Positions 1 to 9,802 of a stretch of DNA of 64,000 nt are shown in pieces. Source of the DNA: Syntrophomonas palmitatica JCM 14374. Its GTDB lineage: Bacteria; Bacillota; Syntrophomonadia; Syntrophomonadales; Syntrophomonadaceae. The notes under the pieces are model-generated. The model searched no databases. It was not told where the DNA came from and was given only the letters and a program-made list of their open reading frames with translations. Within the stretch, counting starts at the first letter, position 1; each line of letters opens with the position of its first letter. A program made the translations under genes and the position numbers. The stretch spans positions 1-64,000 of the forward strand of contig NZ_BBCE01000016.1 of NCBI RefSeq assembly GCF_001311885.1. Direction: 5' to 3'.

Positions 1-129
1 GTGATGAATATGCAAACAACCCAGGTGCAATTCATCGGCAAATTCTCAGGAAAGCGAACCTCCGACCTGAATAGTAATGCTGTTGAAATTACCATCAGGC
101 GTGTCATGGGGATTGTTCCTCGGCACGCC

Positions 130-158
130 TTGACTATATTAGAGTATGGTGATACTAT
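130..158 (+). promoter_or_regulatory. Sigma-A type promoter of the tetR operon
   Basis: A -35 box TTGACT (130-135) and a -10 box TACTAT (153-158) are separated by exactly 17 bases. Transcription would start near base 165, inside the perfect palindrome at 161-188, about 35 bases before the TetR start codon. This is read directly from the sequence; activity is inferred. Confidence 0.65.
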
Positions 159-160
159 GA

Positions 161-188
161 TTTCAGTCAGCCGGATGGCTGACTGAAA
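161..188. promoter_or_regulatory. Perfect 12-bp inverted repeat, probable TetR operator
   Basis: TTTCAGTCAGCC (161-172), spacer GGAT, then GGCTGACTGAAA (177-188) form a perfect palindrome. It sits over the predicted transcription start and just before the ribosome binding site of the TetR gene. TetR-family repressors bind palindromes of this size, usually beside their own gene, so autoregulation is the simplest reading. It has no T-tract on the plus strand, which argues against a terminator. Confidence 0.6.
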
Positions 189-199
189 AGGAGATTGCT

Positions 200-835
200 A
201 TGAAGACACAAAAGCAGGAAAATCCTGATTTTGATTCCCGCCAGCATATTTTACAAACGGCTAACCGTTTAATGATGGAAAAGGGGATTAATGAAACCAG
301 CCTGGCAGACATTGCCCGCGAGGCCGGAATCAGCAAAGGAACCCTTTATTATTATTATTCCTCCAAAAATGATCTGATCTATGACGTCACCCAACAGCAT
401 TTCGCGGCTATTACTGATAATCTCATTAACTGGGTGGAAAAAACCAAAGGCATCAGCAGTTTCAGCGACATTCTCAAAGCTGTGGTGGGGGCTATGCTCC
501 AGGCTGAAACCCGTACCAAACTTCATCTCTATCTCCTGCAGGAAGCAGTATTAAACAATGAACACCTGCGCTCACGTTTTCAGGAAACCTATCAGGAATG
601 GAGAACCCTGGTTTATAACGAATTATATAATTTGGCAGGCTCCATGGATATTAATCAGGATCAGGCCAGGGCCTTGTCATTTTTAGTGGTAGCTATTATT
701 GACGGTTTGATTATCCAGCGAATAGTGGGGGGGAGGAGATACCGTTGGATGATATTATTCGGTTCCTGGCTCGCTAAAACGGAAAAACTTTTTGCTCAAT
801 GTCAGGCGGTCAACCGGCTGACTAATATTTTATAA
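200..835 (+). CDS. TetR/AcrR family transcriptional regulator
   Basis: A 211-residue protein with an N-terminal helix-turn-helix of the TetR type (residues about 20-65; motif TSLADIAREAGISKGTLYYY) and a helical ligand-binding C-terminal domain. The start ATG has a good GGAGA ribosome binding site (190-194). It is the first gene of a unit with an aldehyde dehydrogenase 17 bases downstream and an iron alcohol dehydrogenase after that. It probably represses these two genes and itself from the palindrome at 161-188. The inducer is unknown; an aldehyde, alcohol or acyl-CoA is a guess from the neighbours. The family assignment is secure and the regulatory target is inferred. Confidence 0.9.
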   Translation: MKTQKQENPDFDSRQHILQTANRLMMEKGINETSLADIAREAGISKGTLYYYYSSKNDLIYDVTQQHFAAITDNLINWVEKTKGISSFSDILKAVVGAMLQAETRTKLHLYLLQEAVLNNEHLRSRFQETYQEWRTLVYNELYNLAGSMDINQDQARALSFLVVAIIDGLIIQRIVGGRRYRWMILFGSWLAKTEKLFAQCQAVNRLTNIL

Positions 836-852
836 AATAGGAGGAATCATGA

Positions 853-2376
853 ATGGCAGAAATAATGGAATACCAGATGTTTATTGACGGCCAGTGGATT
901 CCCGGAACTTCGGGAGAGAGAATGGAGGTAATCAATCCCGGCAACGGGGAAGTGGTTGCCACAGTCCCCAGAGGCAATGCCGCAGATGTTGACCGGGCTC
1001 TGCAATCTGCGCGGAGCAGCTTTAATTCGGGAATTTGGCGCAGCAAATCGATTGAGGAGAGAGCCCAGGTTTTAACCACTGCCGCAATTATGATTCTGGC
1101 CCAGAAGGATCGCCTGGCCTATCTGGAATCATTGACTTCAGGCGCAACCATCAAACGCAGCAGTACGGTTGATATAGCTTCAGTAGCGGGTTCTCTTATA
1201 ATGTCGGCAGCTATTCTGCGCGAGATGCCGGAAGTAGAGCATGCTATTTGCCCCCCGGTAATTGCCCCCATGCATTCCTATTTTAAACGTGAACCAATTG
1301 GGGTCTGCGCGGGTATTACCCCCTGGAACTTCCCCATGATTTTGGCCGCATATAAATTTGCCCCGGCCCTGGCCATGGGCAACAGTATCGTCATAAAACC
1401 AGCCAGTATTACTCCGATTACTACCCTGGAACTGGCCAGAATATTATACGATGCCGGTCTGCCCGCGGGAGTATTTAATGTTATTACCGGCCCCGGTTCA
1501 TCAATGGGCAGTTACCTGGCCGCTCATCCCGAGGTTGATAAAATAGCTTTTACGGGTTCAACCGAGGTTGGCCGGGGCGTGGCGCGAGTGGCCGCAGACG
1601 GAATTAAGCGCGTAACCCTTGAACTGGGCGGCAAATCCGCGGTAATAGTATTGGATGATGCTGATCTGGATGTGGCGGCTAATATGGGTTTGTTCGCTTT
1701 TCTTATGCACTCCGGACAGGTGTGTGAATCCGGCACCCGTTTGATAGTGCCGCGGGCCATGCAGGATGATCTGGTGGCGCGGATGATTAAAAAGATAAAG
1801 AAGATGAAGATAGGCGATCAGATGGATATGACTACGGATATCGGCCCTATTGCCAGTATGGATCAGTTAAAAACCATTATGGAATATGTGGATATAGGTC
1901 TTAAAGAAGGAGCTACGCTGGCTTGCGGCGGAAAGCGTTATGAGAGCGGCGACTGTGCAAAAGGATTCTTCTTCGAACCTACCATTTTTACAAATTGTAA
2001 TAATCAGATGAAGCAGGCGAGGGAAGAAATTTTCGGTCCTGTGCTCTGCGTAATTCCTTATGACGGAGATGAAGAGGAAGCTATAGCCATTGCCAACGAT
2101 AGCAGCTACGGCCTGGGCGGAGGAGTCTGCAGCACCAATACCACCCGTGCGCAAAAAGTGGCGGCCAGGATGCGTACCGGTACGGTTTGGATCAATACCT
2201 ATCATATTCTGCGACCGGATGTGCCTTTTGGCGGTTACAAGGAGAGCGGCTACGGCCGGGAAAATTGTTATCACGCTTTGATGGCTTATAGCGAAGTTAA
2301 ACATATCTGCCAGGACTTGACTCCGGACGCGGATGATAAACTGGTCAACCTGCTTATTGGGTTAAACAATGCATAG
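853..2376 (+). CDS. Aldehyde dehydrogenase (NAD(P)+-dependent)
   Basis: A 507-residue member of the classical ALDH superfamily that oxidises an aldehyde to its acid. Visible catalytic residues are Asn159 in TPWNFPM, Glu257 in TLELGGKSA and the nucleophile Cys291 in HSGQVCESG. The conserved C-terminal PFGGYKESGYGRE is also present. The length is normal for the family. AGGAGG at 839-844 precedes the start. A clustered Fe-type alcohol dehydrogenase suggests stepwise oxidation of an alcohol through the aldehyde to the acid, or the reverse direction under other conditions. Substrate specificity cannot be read from the sequence. Confidence 0.93.
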   Translation: MAEIMEYQMFIDGQWIPGTSGERMEVINPGNGEVVATVPRGNAADVDRALQSARSSFNSGIWRSKSIEERAQVLTTAAIMILAQKDRLAYLESLTSGATIKRSSTVDIASVAGSLIMSAAILREMPEVEHAICPPVIAPMHSYFKREPIGVCAGITPWNFPMILAAYKFAPALAMGNSIVIKPASITPITTLELARILYDAGLPAGVFNVITGPGSSMGSYLAAHPEVDKIAFTGSTEVGRGVARVAADGIKRVTLELGGKSAVIVLDDADLDVAANMGLFAFLMHSGQVCESGTRLIVPRAMQDDLVARMIKKIKKMKIGDQMDMTTDIGPIASMDQLKTIMEYVDIGLKEGATLACGGKRYESGDCAKGFFFEPTIFTNCNNQMKQAREEIFGPVLCVIPYDGDEEEAIAIANDSSYGLGGGVCSTNTTRAQKVAARMRTGTVWINTYHILRPDVPFGGYKESGYGRENCYHALMAYSEVKHICQDLTPDADDKLVNLLIGLNNA

Positions 2377-2394
2377 AAGGGGAGGTTTTTGATT

Positions 2395-3585
2395 ATGACG
2401 CCAAAATACTTTATGTGGGATTTTCACACCCTGGTAGAATGCGGTTCGGGCTGCCGGACTTTTGTGGCCCAGCGCTTTATGGAAATGGGCTGTAAACGTG
2501 TGGGTATGATCACTGACAAAGGCCTGGTTGAAGCGGGTATAGTAGAACTTGTTAAAGGGATATTTGATGTTCAGGGCGGCACCCGCCTGGTTGGAATCTA
2601 TGATGAAATACAACCCGATGCGGCCATGGGCAATATTAATCACTGTGCTGCCTGGTGTCGGGAGAAGGCTATTGACGGAATGCTTACCGTCGGCGGTGGC
2701 AGTGTAATGGATGCGGCTAAAGGTGTTAAGGCCATGCTGGGAATGGGGGTAACTGATATCCGCGAAATTATGCCGGGAAATATCGGCCCTTATTTAAGAC
2801 CTCTGGGTAAACCGCTGGGCATCCCCCATATTTCTATACCAACTACGGCTGGAACCGGTTCGGAAGTATCGCCTATCGCAGTTATTTATAACGAAGAACA
2901 AAAGGTAAAAGGGGATATGCTGCATCCCTATATTGTACCTGATTATGCTCTATTAGATCCGGATTTGACTGTGGGGCTTCCCGCATCTATTACTGCTGAT
3001 ACAGGTTTTGACGCTCTTTCCCATGCTATTGAAGGATATACCTCTCCAGGAGCCAATCCTATGATCGACGCCCTGGCTTTGCAGGCGATGCGCCTTATTA
3101 AACGCTATTTGCCCCGGGCAGTGGAGAACGGCAAAGACTTGGAGGCCCGCACCAATATGCTTATAGCCAGTAATATATCTATCATGTCCTTTGCTATGAG
3201 CGGGTTTATCTATCCGATCCACAATGTCGCCCATGCCGTCGGGGGGCAGTTCCGTATCTCGCACGGCAATGCCAATGCGGTACTGGTGCCGGTATTGATG
3301 GAAAACCTGCCCCAATATTACCTGCCTAAAATTCATGATATGGCTCATGCGTTTGGCCTTTCTACCGCAGGAAAAAATAATGAAGAAATCTTACAAGAAA
3401 CCATAAATGATATAAAGAGTTTACAAAAGGCTTGCGGAGTAGCGCCCAAATTCACTCTGCATCTTGGCGAAACAGAGATGGAACAGCTCAAATGGGCCAT
3501 TAAACTCGACCCTGCCGGTATTGCTTTCCCCTTACCCGATGACTGTATTAAGAAATGTCTGGATTGCAGTTTTGATTGCAAATAA
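2395..3585 (+). CDS. Iron-containing alcohol dehydrogenase
   Basis: A group III (Fe-ADH) enzyme that interconverts alcohols and aldehydes with NAD(P)(H). The dinucleotide loop GGGSVMDAAKG and the family signature TTAGTGSEVSP are present. Expected metal ligands are Asp206, His210, His276 and His290, with the usual spacing of 4 and 14 residues. ATG 2395 is preferred over TTG 2389 because the AGGGGAGG site ends at 2385, only 3 bases before the TTG. It lies just after the aldehyde dehydrogenase and is probably co-transcribed. The C-terminus is cysteine-rich (KKCLDCSFDCK), which is unusual for the family and may bind metal. Confidence 0.93.
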   Translation: MTPKYFMWDFHTLVECGSGCRTFVAQRFMEMGCKRVGMITDKGLVEAGIVELVKGIFDVQGGTRLVGIYDEIQPDAAMGNINHCAAWCREKAIDGMLTVGGGSVMDAAKGVKAMLGMGVTDIREIMPGNIGPYLRPLGKPLGIPHISIPTTAGTGSEVSPIAVIYNEEQKVKGDMLHPYIVPDYALLDPDLTVGLPASITADTGFDALSHAIEGYTSPGANPMIDALALQAMRLIKRYLPRAVENGKDLEARTNMLIASNISIMSFAMSGFIYPIHNVAHAVGGQFRISHGNANAVLVPVLMENLPQYYLPKIHDMAHAFGLSTAGKNNEEILQETINDIKSLQKACGVAPKFTLHLGETEMEQLKWAIKLDPAGIAFPLPDDCIKKCLDCSFDCK

Positions 3586-3612
3586 AACCCTGAAAAAAAG
3601 GAAACAACATGT

Positions 3613-3647
3613 ATAAGAACCAGGGGCAGTTTACCCCTGGTTCTTAT
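3613..3647. terminator. Hairpin terminator after the alcohol dehydrogenase
   Basis: A perfect 14-bp stem (ATAAGAACCAGGGG, 3613-3626, with its complement at 3634-3647) and a 7-base loop lie 28 bases past the stop codon. The T-tract is weak, so termination efficiency is uncertain. Confidence 0.6.
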
Positions 3648-3810
3648 TACCGGATATTATAACGTGCATACAATATTATTTACCCATAAAGGTTTGATTA
3701 CAACCTGGTTTCAGTTAATATAGAAACTGAGTTTGATGTTGGCTAAATCAGAATTTTTAGGGCTGTTTGATGATATAATCTGCCGCCAACCAGGAAAGGA
3801 CGTGATTTAT

Positions 3811-4358
3811 GTGAACTGCTGCTGCCAGGAGCAAAACTGTGTAAAGGAACGTTTCCCTGCCGGGGAGGTTAACCTGCAGTTAATAGAAGGGATAATTGAA
3901 CGCTACCGGAATGAAAAAGGCAGCTTGATAACAATTTTACAGGAAACTCAGGGTGTTTATGGATATTTGCCCCTGGCTGCGCTGGACTATATTGCCGGGG
4001 AATTAAAAATTCAACCGGCCAGGGTTTATGGAGCGGCTACGTTTTACACCCAGTTTCGTTTGACTCCGGTAGGTAAGCATCTCATCCTGCTTTGTGAAGG
4101 TACCGCCTGTCATGTGAATGGAGCAGAAAGAATCGAAACGGCTCTGGTTGAGGAACTCAAAATCCACAAGGGGGAAACCACTCCCGATGGTATTTTCACA
4201 CTGGAGACTGCGGCTTGTTTAGGCTGCTGCAGCCTGGCGCCGGTGATGATGATTAATGGACAGGCCTACGGACCCTAACGCCTGATAGTGCTCGCAAGAT
4301 AGTGCGTGATATCAATGCCCGCGAGAGGCAGGCCGCAAAGGAAGGTGAAGCCTCATGA
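3811..4358 (+). CDS. NuoE/HydC-like [2Fe-2S] subunit (apparent frameshift)
   Basis: The thioredoxin-like [2Fe-2S] subunit of a NADH dehydrogenase-type complex; it passes electrons from the flavin subunit. Cluster cysteines lie in CEGTACHVNG and ETAACLGCCSLAP. The reading frame closes early at 4278, but the next frame continues the family C-terminus (LTPDSARKIVRDINARE) to a TGA at 4356-4358 that overlaps the ATG of the flavin subunit as ATGA. One missing C in CCC 4273-4275 explains this, so it is probably a sequence error. I prefer GTG 3811, 10 bases after AGGAAAGGA; the frame stays open upstream to about 3736. It is the first gene of a three-gene operon. Confidence 0.85.
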
Positions 4359-6118
4359 GGATTGTTGTAGGAATGGGCAGCTGCGGTATAGCCGCCGGGG
4401 CATTGCCGGTTTGGGATGCGGTTCAGAACGAAATAGGGAAATGGGATATTTCATTTGAAACTGTTCCTACCGGGTGCGTGGGCATGTGCCACCAGGAACC
4501 GTTGATGGATGTGGTTGAGGATGACGGCAGAAGTTATACCTATGGTAATGTTAATGCGGAAAAAGCGCAGGAAATAATGGCCAGCCACCTGCAAGGACGC
4601 GGCCCGCTTGTTAAATACCTGGCAGCCAGCAGCGAGACGGCCCATGATTTTTTGACCGCCCAGCTAAGGGTAGCTCTGCGCAACTGCGGAATAATTAACC
4701 CGGAAGCTATAGACGACTATATTGCCCGGGGCGGTTATAAAGCGCTGGAAAAAGCGATTAAGTTGATGTCACCAGAAGAAGTAATCGATGAAATAAAAAT
4801 CTCAGGATTACGAGGCCGAGGTGGAGCGGGCTTTCCTACCTGGTTCAAATGGAACTCTACCCGCCAGGAAAAAGGGACTCATAAATACCTGGTCTGCAAT
4901 GCTGACGAGGGCGATCCCGGGGCGTTTATGGACCGCAGTCTCCTGGAGAGCGACCCCCATTCTCTGCTGGAGGGCATGGCTATCGCTGCATATGTGATAG
5001 GGGCGGATACCGGGGTAATCTACTGCCGGGCGGAATACCCGCTGGCTATAAAACGATTGCAGATAGCCATTAGCCAGGCCAGGGAAAAAGGATTTCTGGG
5101 CAGCCATATTTTAGACAGCACTTTTAGTTTTGATATCAAAATCAAACAGGGCGCGGGAGCTTTTGTCTGCGGTGAGGAAACCGCATTGATTGCTTCACTG
5201 GAAGGGGAAAGAGGCATGCCGCGCCTGAAACCGCCGTATCCTTCACAGAAGGGTTATTGGGATCGTCCCACTAACATTAATAATGTGGAAACCTTCGCTA
5301 ATGTTCCCTGGATAATTGATCGGGGCGGTGCTGCTTTCGCGGCTATTGGAACCGAGGACAGCAAAGGTACCAAGGTCTTTGCTCTGGCCGGAAAGATAAA
5401 GCGGGGAGGACTTGTCGAGGTGCCGATGGGAATAACTCTGCGTGATGTTATTTTCAAAATTGGCGGCGGTATTAAAGAGGATAGACAATTCAAAGCTGTA
5501 CAATTGGGGGGGCCTTCAGGCGGATGCATCCCGGCAAGCCTTCTGGATACGCCGGTCGACTACCGCTCTATTAAAGCTACCGGAGCTATTATGGGTTCCG
5601 GGGGCATGATCGTTGTGGATGAGACTACCTGCATGGTGAATATGGCCCGTTACTTTTTAGATTTTACGCAGAAAGAATCCTGCGGCAAATGCGTGCAATG
5701 CCGCATAGGCACCAAACGCATGCTGGAGCTTTTGGAACGCATCTGTGCGGGAGAGGGTCGGGAAGGCGACCTGGAGCTGCTGGAAGAACTGGCCGGCGAA
5801 ATCAGAGACGGATCATTATGCGGCCTGGGGCAGGGGGCGCCCAATCCGGTTTTGACGACTATCCAATATTTCCGGGATGAATACCGGGCGCATATTGAAG
5901 AAAAACGCTGTCCGGCCAAACAATGCAAACACCTGATTAAATACCAGATAGATGCTGTGAAATGTAAATCCTGCGGCATTTGCGCCAAGAAGTGCCCGGT
6001 GGACTGCATCAGCGGGGAAAAGAAAAAACCCTATGTGATCGATCAGGAAAAGTGCATTAAATGCGGGACCTGTCTGGAAGTCTGTCCGGTTAAATTTGCC
6101 GCGGTCAGTGTGGAATAG
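4355..6118 (+). CDS. NuoF/HydB-like NADH-oxidising flavoprotein subunit
   Basis: A 587-residue FMN/NADH subunit. Domain order: N-terminal thioredoxin-like [2Fe-2S] region (about 1-90), the NuoF core with GLRGRGGAGFPTWFKW and ADEGDPGAFMD for FMN and NADH binding, the SCGKCVQCRIGTKRM [4Fe-4S] site, then a two-cluster ferredoxin tail (CKSCGICAKKCPVDC and CIKCGTCLEVCPV). This layout matches HydB of electron-bifurcating hydrogenases and the beta subunit of NAD-linked formate dehydrogenases. It overlaps the upstream subunit by four bases. It would transfer electrons between NADH and the Fe-S chain. Cytoplasmic; the electron partner is not encoded here. Confidence 0.92.
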   Translation: MRIVVGMGSCGIAAGALPVWDAVQNEIGKWDISFETVPTGCVGMCHQEPLMDVVEDDGRSYTYGNVNAEKAQEIMASHLQGRGPLVKYLAASSETAHDFLTAQLRVALRNCGIINPEAIDDYIARGGYKALEKAIKLMSPEEVIDEIKISGLRGRGGAGFPTWFKWNSTRQEKGTHKYLVCNADEGDPGAFMDRSLLESDPHSLLEGMAIAAYVIGADTGVIYCRAEYPLAIKRLQIAISQAREKGFLGSHILDSTFSFDIKIKQGAGAFVCGEETALIASLEGERGMPRLKPPYPSQKGYWDRPTNINNVETFANVPWIIDRGGAAFAAIGTEDSKGTKVFALAGKIKRGGLVEVPMGITLRDVIFKIGGGIKEDRQFKAVQLGGPSGGCIPASLLDTPVDYRSIKATGAIMGSGGMIVVDETTCMVNMARYFLDFTQKESCGKCVQCRIGTKRMLELLERICAGEGREGDLELLEELAGEIRDGSLCGLGQGAPNPVLTTIQYFRDEYRAHIEEKRCPAKQCKHLIKYQIDAVKCKSCGICAKKCPVDCISGEKKKPYVIDQEKCIKCGTCLEVCPVKFAAVSVE

Positions 6119-6138
6119 AGGGAGAGGTGGGTGAAATA

Positions 6139-9100
6139 ATGATTTGCCTGAATATAGACGGAAAAGAAGTAAAAGGACATCAAGGCCAAACCATATTGCA
6201 AATAGCCGAGGCTAATGGCATAAAAATCCCTACTCTCTGTCATAATGAACGGCTCAAGCCATACGGGGCCTGCGGCATCTGTGTGGTGCAGCTGCAGGGC
6301 AGCCCCAATCTGATACGTGCCTGCGCAACCGAGGCCCAGGATGGAATGACTGTGGTTACTGATAATGCGCGTATAAGAAAGTCGAGAAAAATGACCCTGG
6401 AATTATTATTATCAGATCACAGCGGCGACTGCCGTCCCCCCTGTTCACAGGCCTGTCCGGCGGAAACTGATTGTCAGGGGTATGTAGGCCTTATTGCCAA
6501 TGGACAATATAAGGAAGCGGTGGCCTTGCTGAAAGAGAGCTATCCCATACCTTTGAGTATCGGCATGGTTTGTCCTCATCCTTGCGAGGATGCCTGCCGC
6601 CGCCGACTGGTGGAAGAACCTGTTGCGATTGCTAACCTCAAGGCCTTTGCGGCTCTGGAGGATATGTATAACGAACACCCCTATAAACCTGAAGTAAAAG
6701 CTCTTACCGGCAAGAAGGCTGCTGTGGTGGGCTCAGGACCGGCAGGTTTGACCGCTGCTTTTTTCCTGGCGCGACAAGGACATATGGTCACCGTGTATGA
6801 AGCGATGCCAGAACTGGGCGGAATGCTTCGTTATGGGATTCCCGAGTACCGCCTCCCCAAAAAACTGCTGGACCGGGAAATAAATATGATAAAGGAAATA
6901 GGGGTTGAATTCGTCACCAATACCAGAATAAACCGGGATATTAGCCTGGATGAACTGCGTCAGCAATATGATGCGATATTTCTGGGCATCGGGGCCTGGA
7001 TATCTTCGAAAATAGATTGTCCCGGAGAGGATTTGCCGGGGGTAATCGGGGGCATTGATTTTCTAAGGGAAGTGGCTATGAACCATCCGGTTGACTTAGG
7101 CAGGCGGGTAGCGGTAATCGGCGGAGGAAATACCGCTATGGACGCGGCCCGTACAGCTGTCCGCCTGGGGGCCGATGAGGTAATGGTCCTTTACCGGCGT
7201 ACCCGCGCGGAGATGCCGGCTGAAGATGTGGAAATCGAAGAGGCCATGGAAGAAGGGGTAATATTTCACTTCCTGGTGGCGCCCGCGGAAATAATAGCGG
7301 AAAACGGCCGCGCAGCCGGGATACGCATGCAGAAAATGCGGCTGGGTGAACCGGATAAATCAGGAAGGCGGCGCCCCGAACCTACCGGCGAAGAGGAGCT
7401 TTTTGCCGTAGATACAATTATTGCCGCTATCGGCCAGACGGTTAATACCGATGGTTTTGAAAACTTGAAGTTAAGCCGCTGGGGTACGCTGGAGGCTGAC
7501 GAGAAGAATTATCAGACCAGCCTGCCGGGTGTCTTTGCCGGCGGGGATGGCGTCAGCGGACCAGGCATAGCTATTGAGGCTGTAGCTCAAGGCCAACAGG
7601 CGGCCCGGGCTATGAATGCTTACCTGAATGGCGCCGAGCTTTCCCATCATAAACCTTTCCTGGTACAGAGAAAATTAGAGGCAAAACATTTTGCGGATTA
7701 TGAGAGACAGCCGCGGGAGCAATTACACCATGCTGACCCGCAGGTGAGAAGACGTAATTTTTATCCGGTAAGTCAGGTTTTTGACCAGGCAAAGGCGTTG
7801 CGTGAAGCCTCCCGTTGTTTGGAATGCGGCTGTTTGGATTATTATGAGTGCAAACTTATTCATTATGCGCGGGAATATGAGGTGCAGCCTGAACGCTGGG
7901 AGGGCGCCAAACATCCTGACGCTGCTTTCAAAGGCCATGCCTTTATTATGAATGAACCTGGCAAATGCATATTCTGCAGTCTGTGCATACGCACCTGTGA
8001 CGAGGTGGTGGGTGCGGGCGCTTTAGGATTGGTGCGGCGGGGATTTGAGACTATGGTTCAGCCTGAATTTGGCCTGCCCCTGCAGCAAACCGCTTGTATT
8101 TCCTGCGGGCAATGCGTGGCGAACTGTCCAACCGGCGCCCTGGCAGAACGCAGCCCGATAGAAAAGCAGGTGCCTCTGGTTTTTAATAAACAGGCTGCTT
8201 TATGTTCGCAATGCGCTATGAACTGCGGACAAATAATTGAGAATTATGGAGATATGCTGGTGCGCGCAGTTCCAGAAGCAGATGGGTTCTTATGTGCGCG
8301 GGGGCGTTTTGGCTGGAAGGGACCTGAAAAGGATAGGGTTCTGCAAGCTATGCTGCGTAAAAATGGAACATTAGAGATGGTAAGCCTTAAAGAAGCCGTA
8401 GAGCAATTTGTCCGGTCACAGCAGGCTAGTATTGATACCGGAGCGCAAACAGCGGTTTTGGTAAGTCCTTCCTGGACTCTGGAAGATGCCGCAGCTCTGG
8501 CCGATTGGTCACACCATGTTTTGCAGGCTGACAAATTAAGCAGTTTCAGTTATAACGCGGCTGCGGGAATAGCTCATGTTCTGGGCCAAAGCCTGTCTAC
8601 CAACCGCCTTGACCAGTTAGAGTCCAGCGACCTTGTTATTGTCCTAGGTTCTTTCCGCCACAGTCAGGTGGCGGCCATGAAGCTGCGCCAGGCCGCAAAC
8701 AAGGGAGCCCGGCTGGTGGTCATCAGTCCGGGTAAAACCTTGATGGATGACCTGGCCGCAATAAAAGCTATTCCGAATACAAACAGCACCAATTGGTTGC
8801 TGCAAATCTTGGCGGCTATAGTTGACCAGGGCTGGTATAATAGTGACTTTATAAATAACAAAACCAATGGTTTTGAGGCTGTCAAATCACAGCTTGCTGC
8901 ATTGGCTTACGGAGAGGACGCCCGCATGATAGCCCAGGCTTACAGCCAGGCGCAAAAAGCTATGATAGTCATTGACGGATACGAGACCAGCGCTACCGCA
9001 GTGCAGATTATGACAATGACAGCTGTAATCTGCGGACATATCGCGGCTTTGCACCAGGGTATTATTGTGGTAACCGCAGGCGGCAATGCCGCAGGAACTG

Positions 9101-9611
9101 TCATGGCTGGTTTTGACAGCCGCCGCCGCGATATTTTAACAGCTATGGAAGAGGGACGTATCAATATTCTGGTAATAGCTGACGAAGATCCTGTGGGTGC
9201 CGGAATAATAACTCCAGATATATTTTCCAGGGTGAAAACGAAAGTGGTTTTAACCGCCTATATGCATGATACGGCCCGTTTGTCCGATATAGTTATTCCC
9301 ACTCGGATTCCGCTCGAATTATCCGGACACTATATCGCGCCGGGGGCGAGTTAAATGAATTTAAGCAGGTTAAGCCTGCCAGTGTCCCTGATAACCGCAG
9401 TATAATAAAAATGCTTACCCAGGCGGCCGGCGGGCAATTGAGTGAGACATCCTGGCTTCCCAACAGGCCTGAACCGGTTCTGTACCAGAACGGGTTTGCG
9501 TTTGCAGATGGCAAAGCCCGCCTGGAGTTAACTGGCGAAAACCGGATCTTCTTAACCTGGAAAGAACCGGATTATGCCGCTCGGATGTTCCGGTGCGGCG
9601 TAAACGATTAA
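6139..9611 (+). CDS. NuoG-like iron-sulfur protein with an NfnB/GltD-like flavin domain (apparent frameshift)
   Basis: A large multidomain redox protein of roughly 1160 residues once repaired. Order: [2Fe-2S] ferredoxin (Cys34, 45, 48, 62); GltD/NfnB-like FAD-NAD(P) domain with VVGSGPAGLTAA (FAD) and VIGGGNTAMDAARTA (NAD(P)); two [4Fe-4S] motifs (CIFCSLCIRTC, CISCGQCVANCP); then a molybdopterin-oxidoreductase-type [4Fe-4S] domain (CSQCAMNCG) and a NuoG-like remainder. I see no catalytic Cys/Sec context of formate dehydrogenase and no H-cluster motifs. The frame stops at 9354 but continues to 9611 in the next frame; one G missing from GGGGG 9342-9346 restores APGGELNEF. ATG 6139 is chosen because GGAGAGGTG lies about 10 bases upstream. 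NADPH or ferredoxin as partner is inference. Confidence 0.82.
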
Positions 9612-9802
9612 GTAAGAGGAATTAAGATAAAAGTACCCCTAACGCTGATCGTGCGGAGGGCGAATCTGTTCTCGGAAACGCGGTTTTAGCAAATTGCTTG
9701 CTTCAGTTATGCGTTATTGTTATAGTGAAAAATATCACTTGTATAATTGTACAGGATGATTTTGCCTTTAACCTTAAACTTTATGAAGGAGGAGAAATAA
9801 TT

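Noticed and set aside
1-186. A 61-codon open frame at the window edge
   Set aside because: A consensus promoter and the palindromic operator of the tetR gene lie inside it, and it has no recognisable domain. It could still be the end of a gene that begins before the window.
6139-9611. Formate dehydrogenase alpha subunit
   Set aside because: The molybdopterin-type [4Fe-4S] domain is there, but I see no catalytic Cys or Sec context, and no in-frame TGA that would point to selenocysteine.
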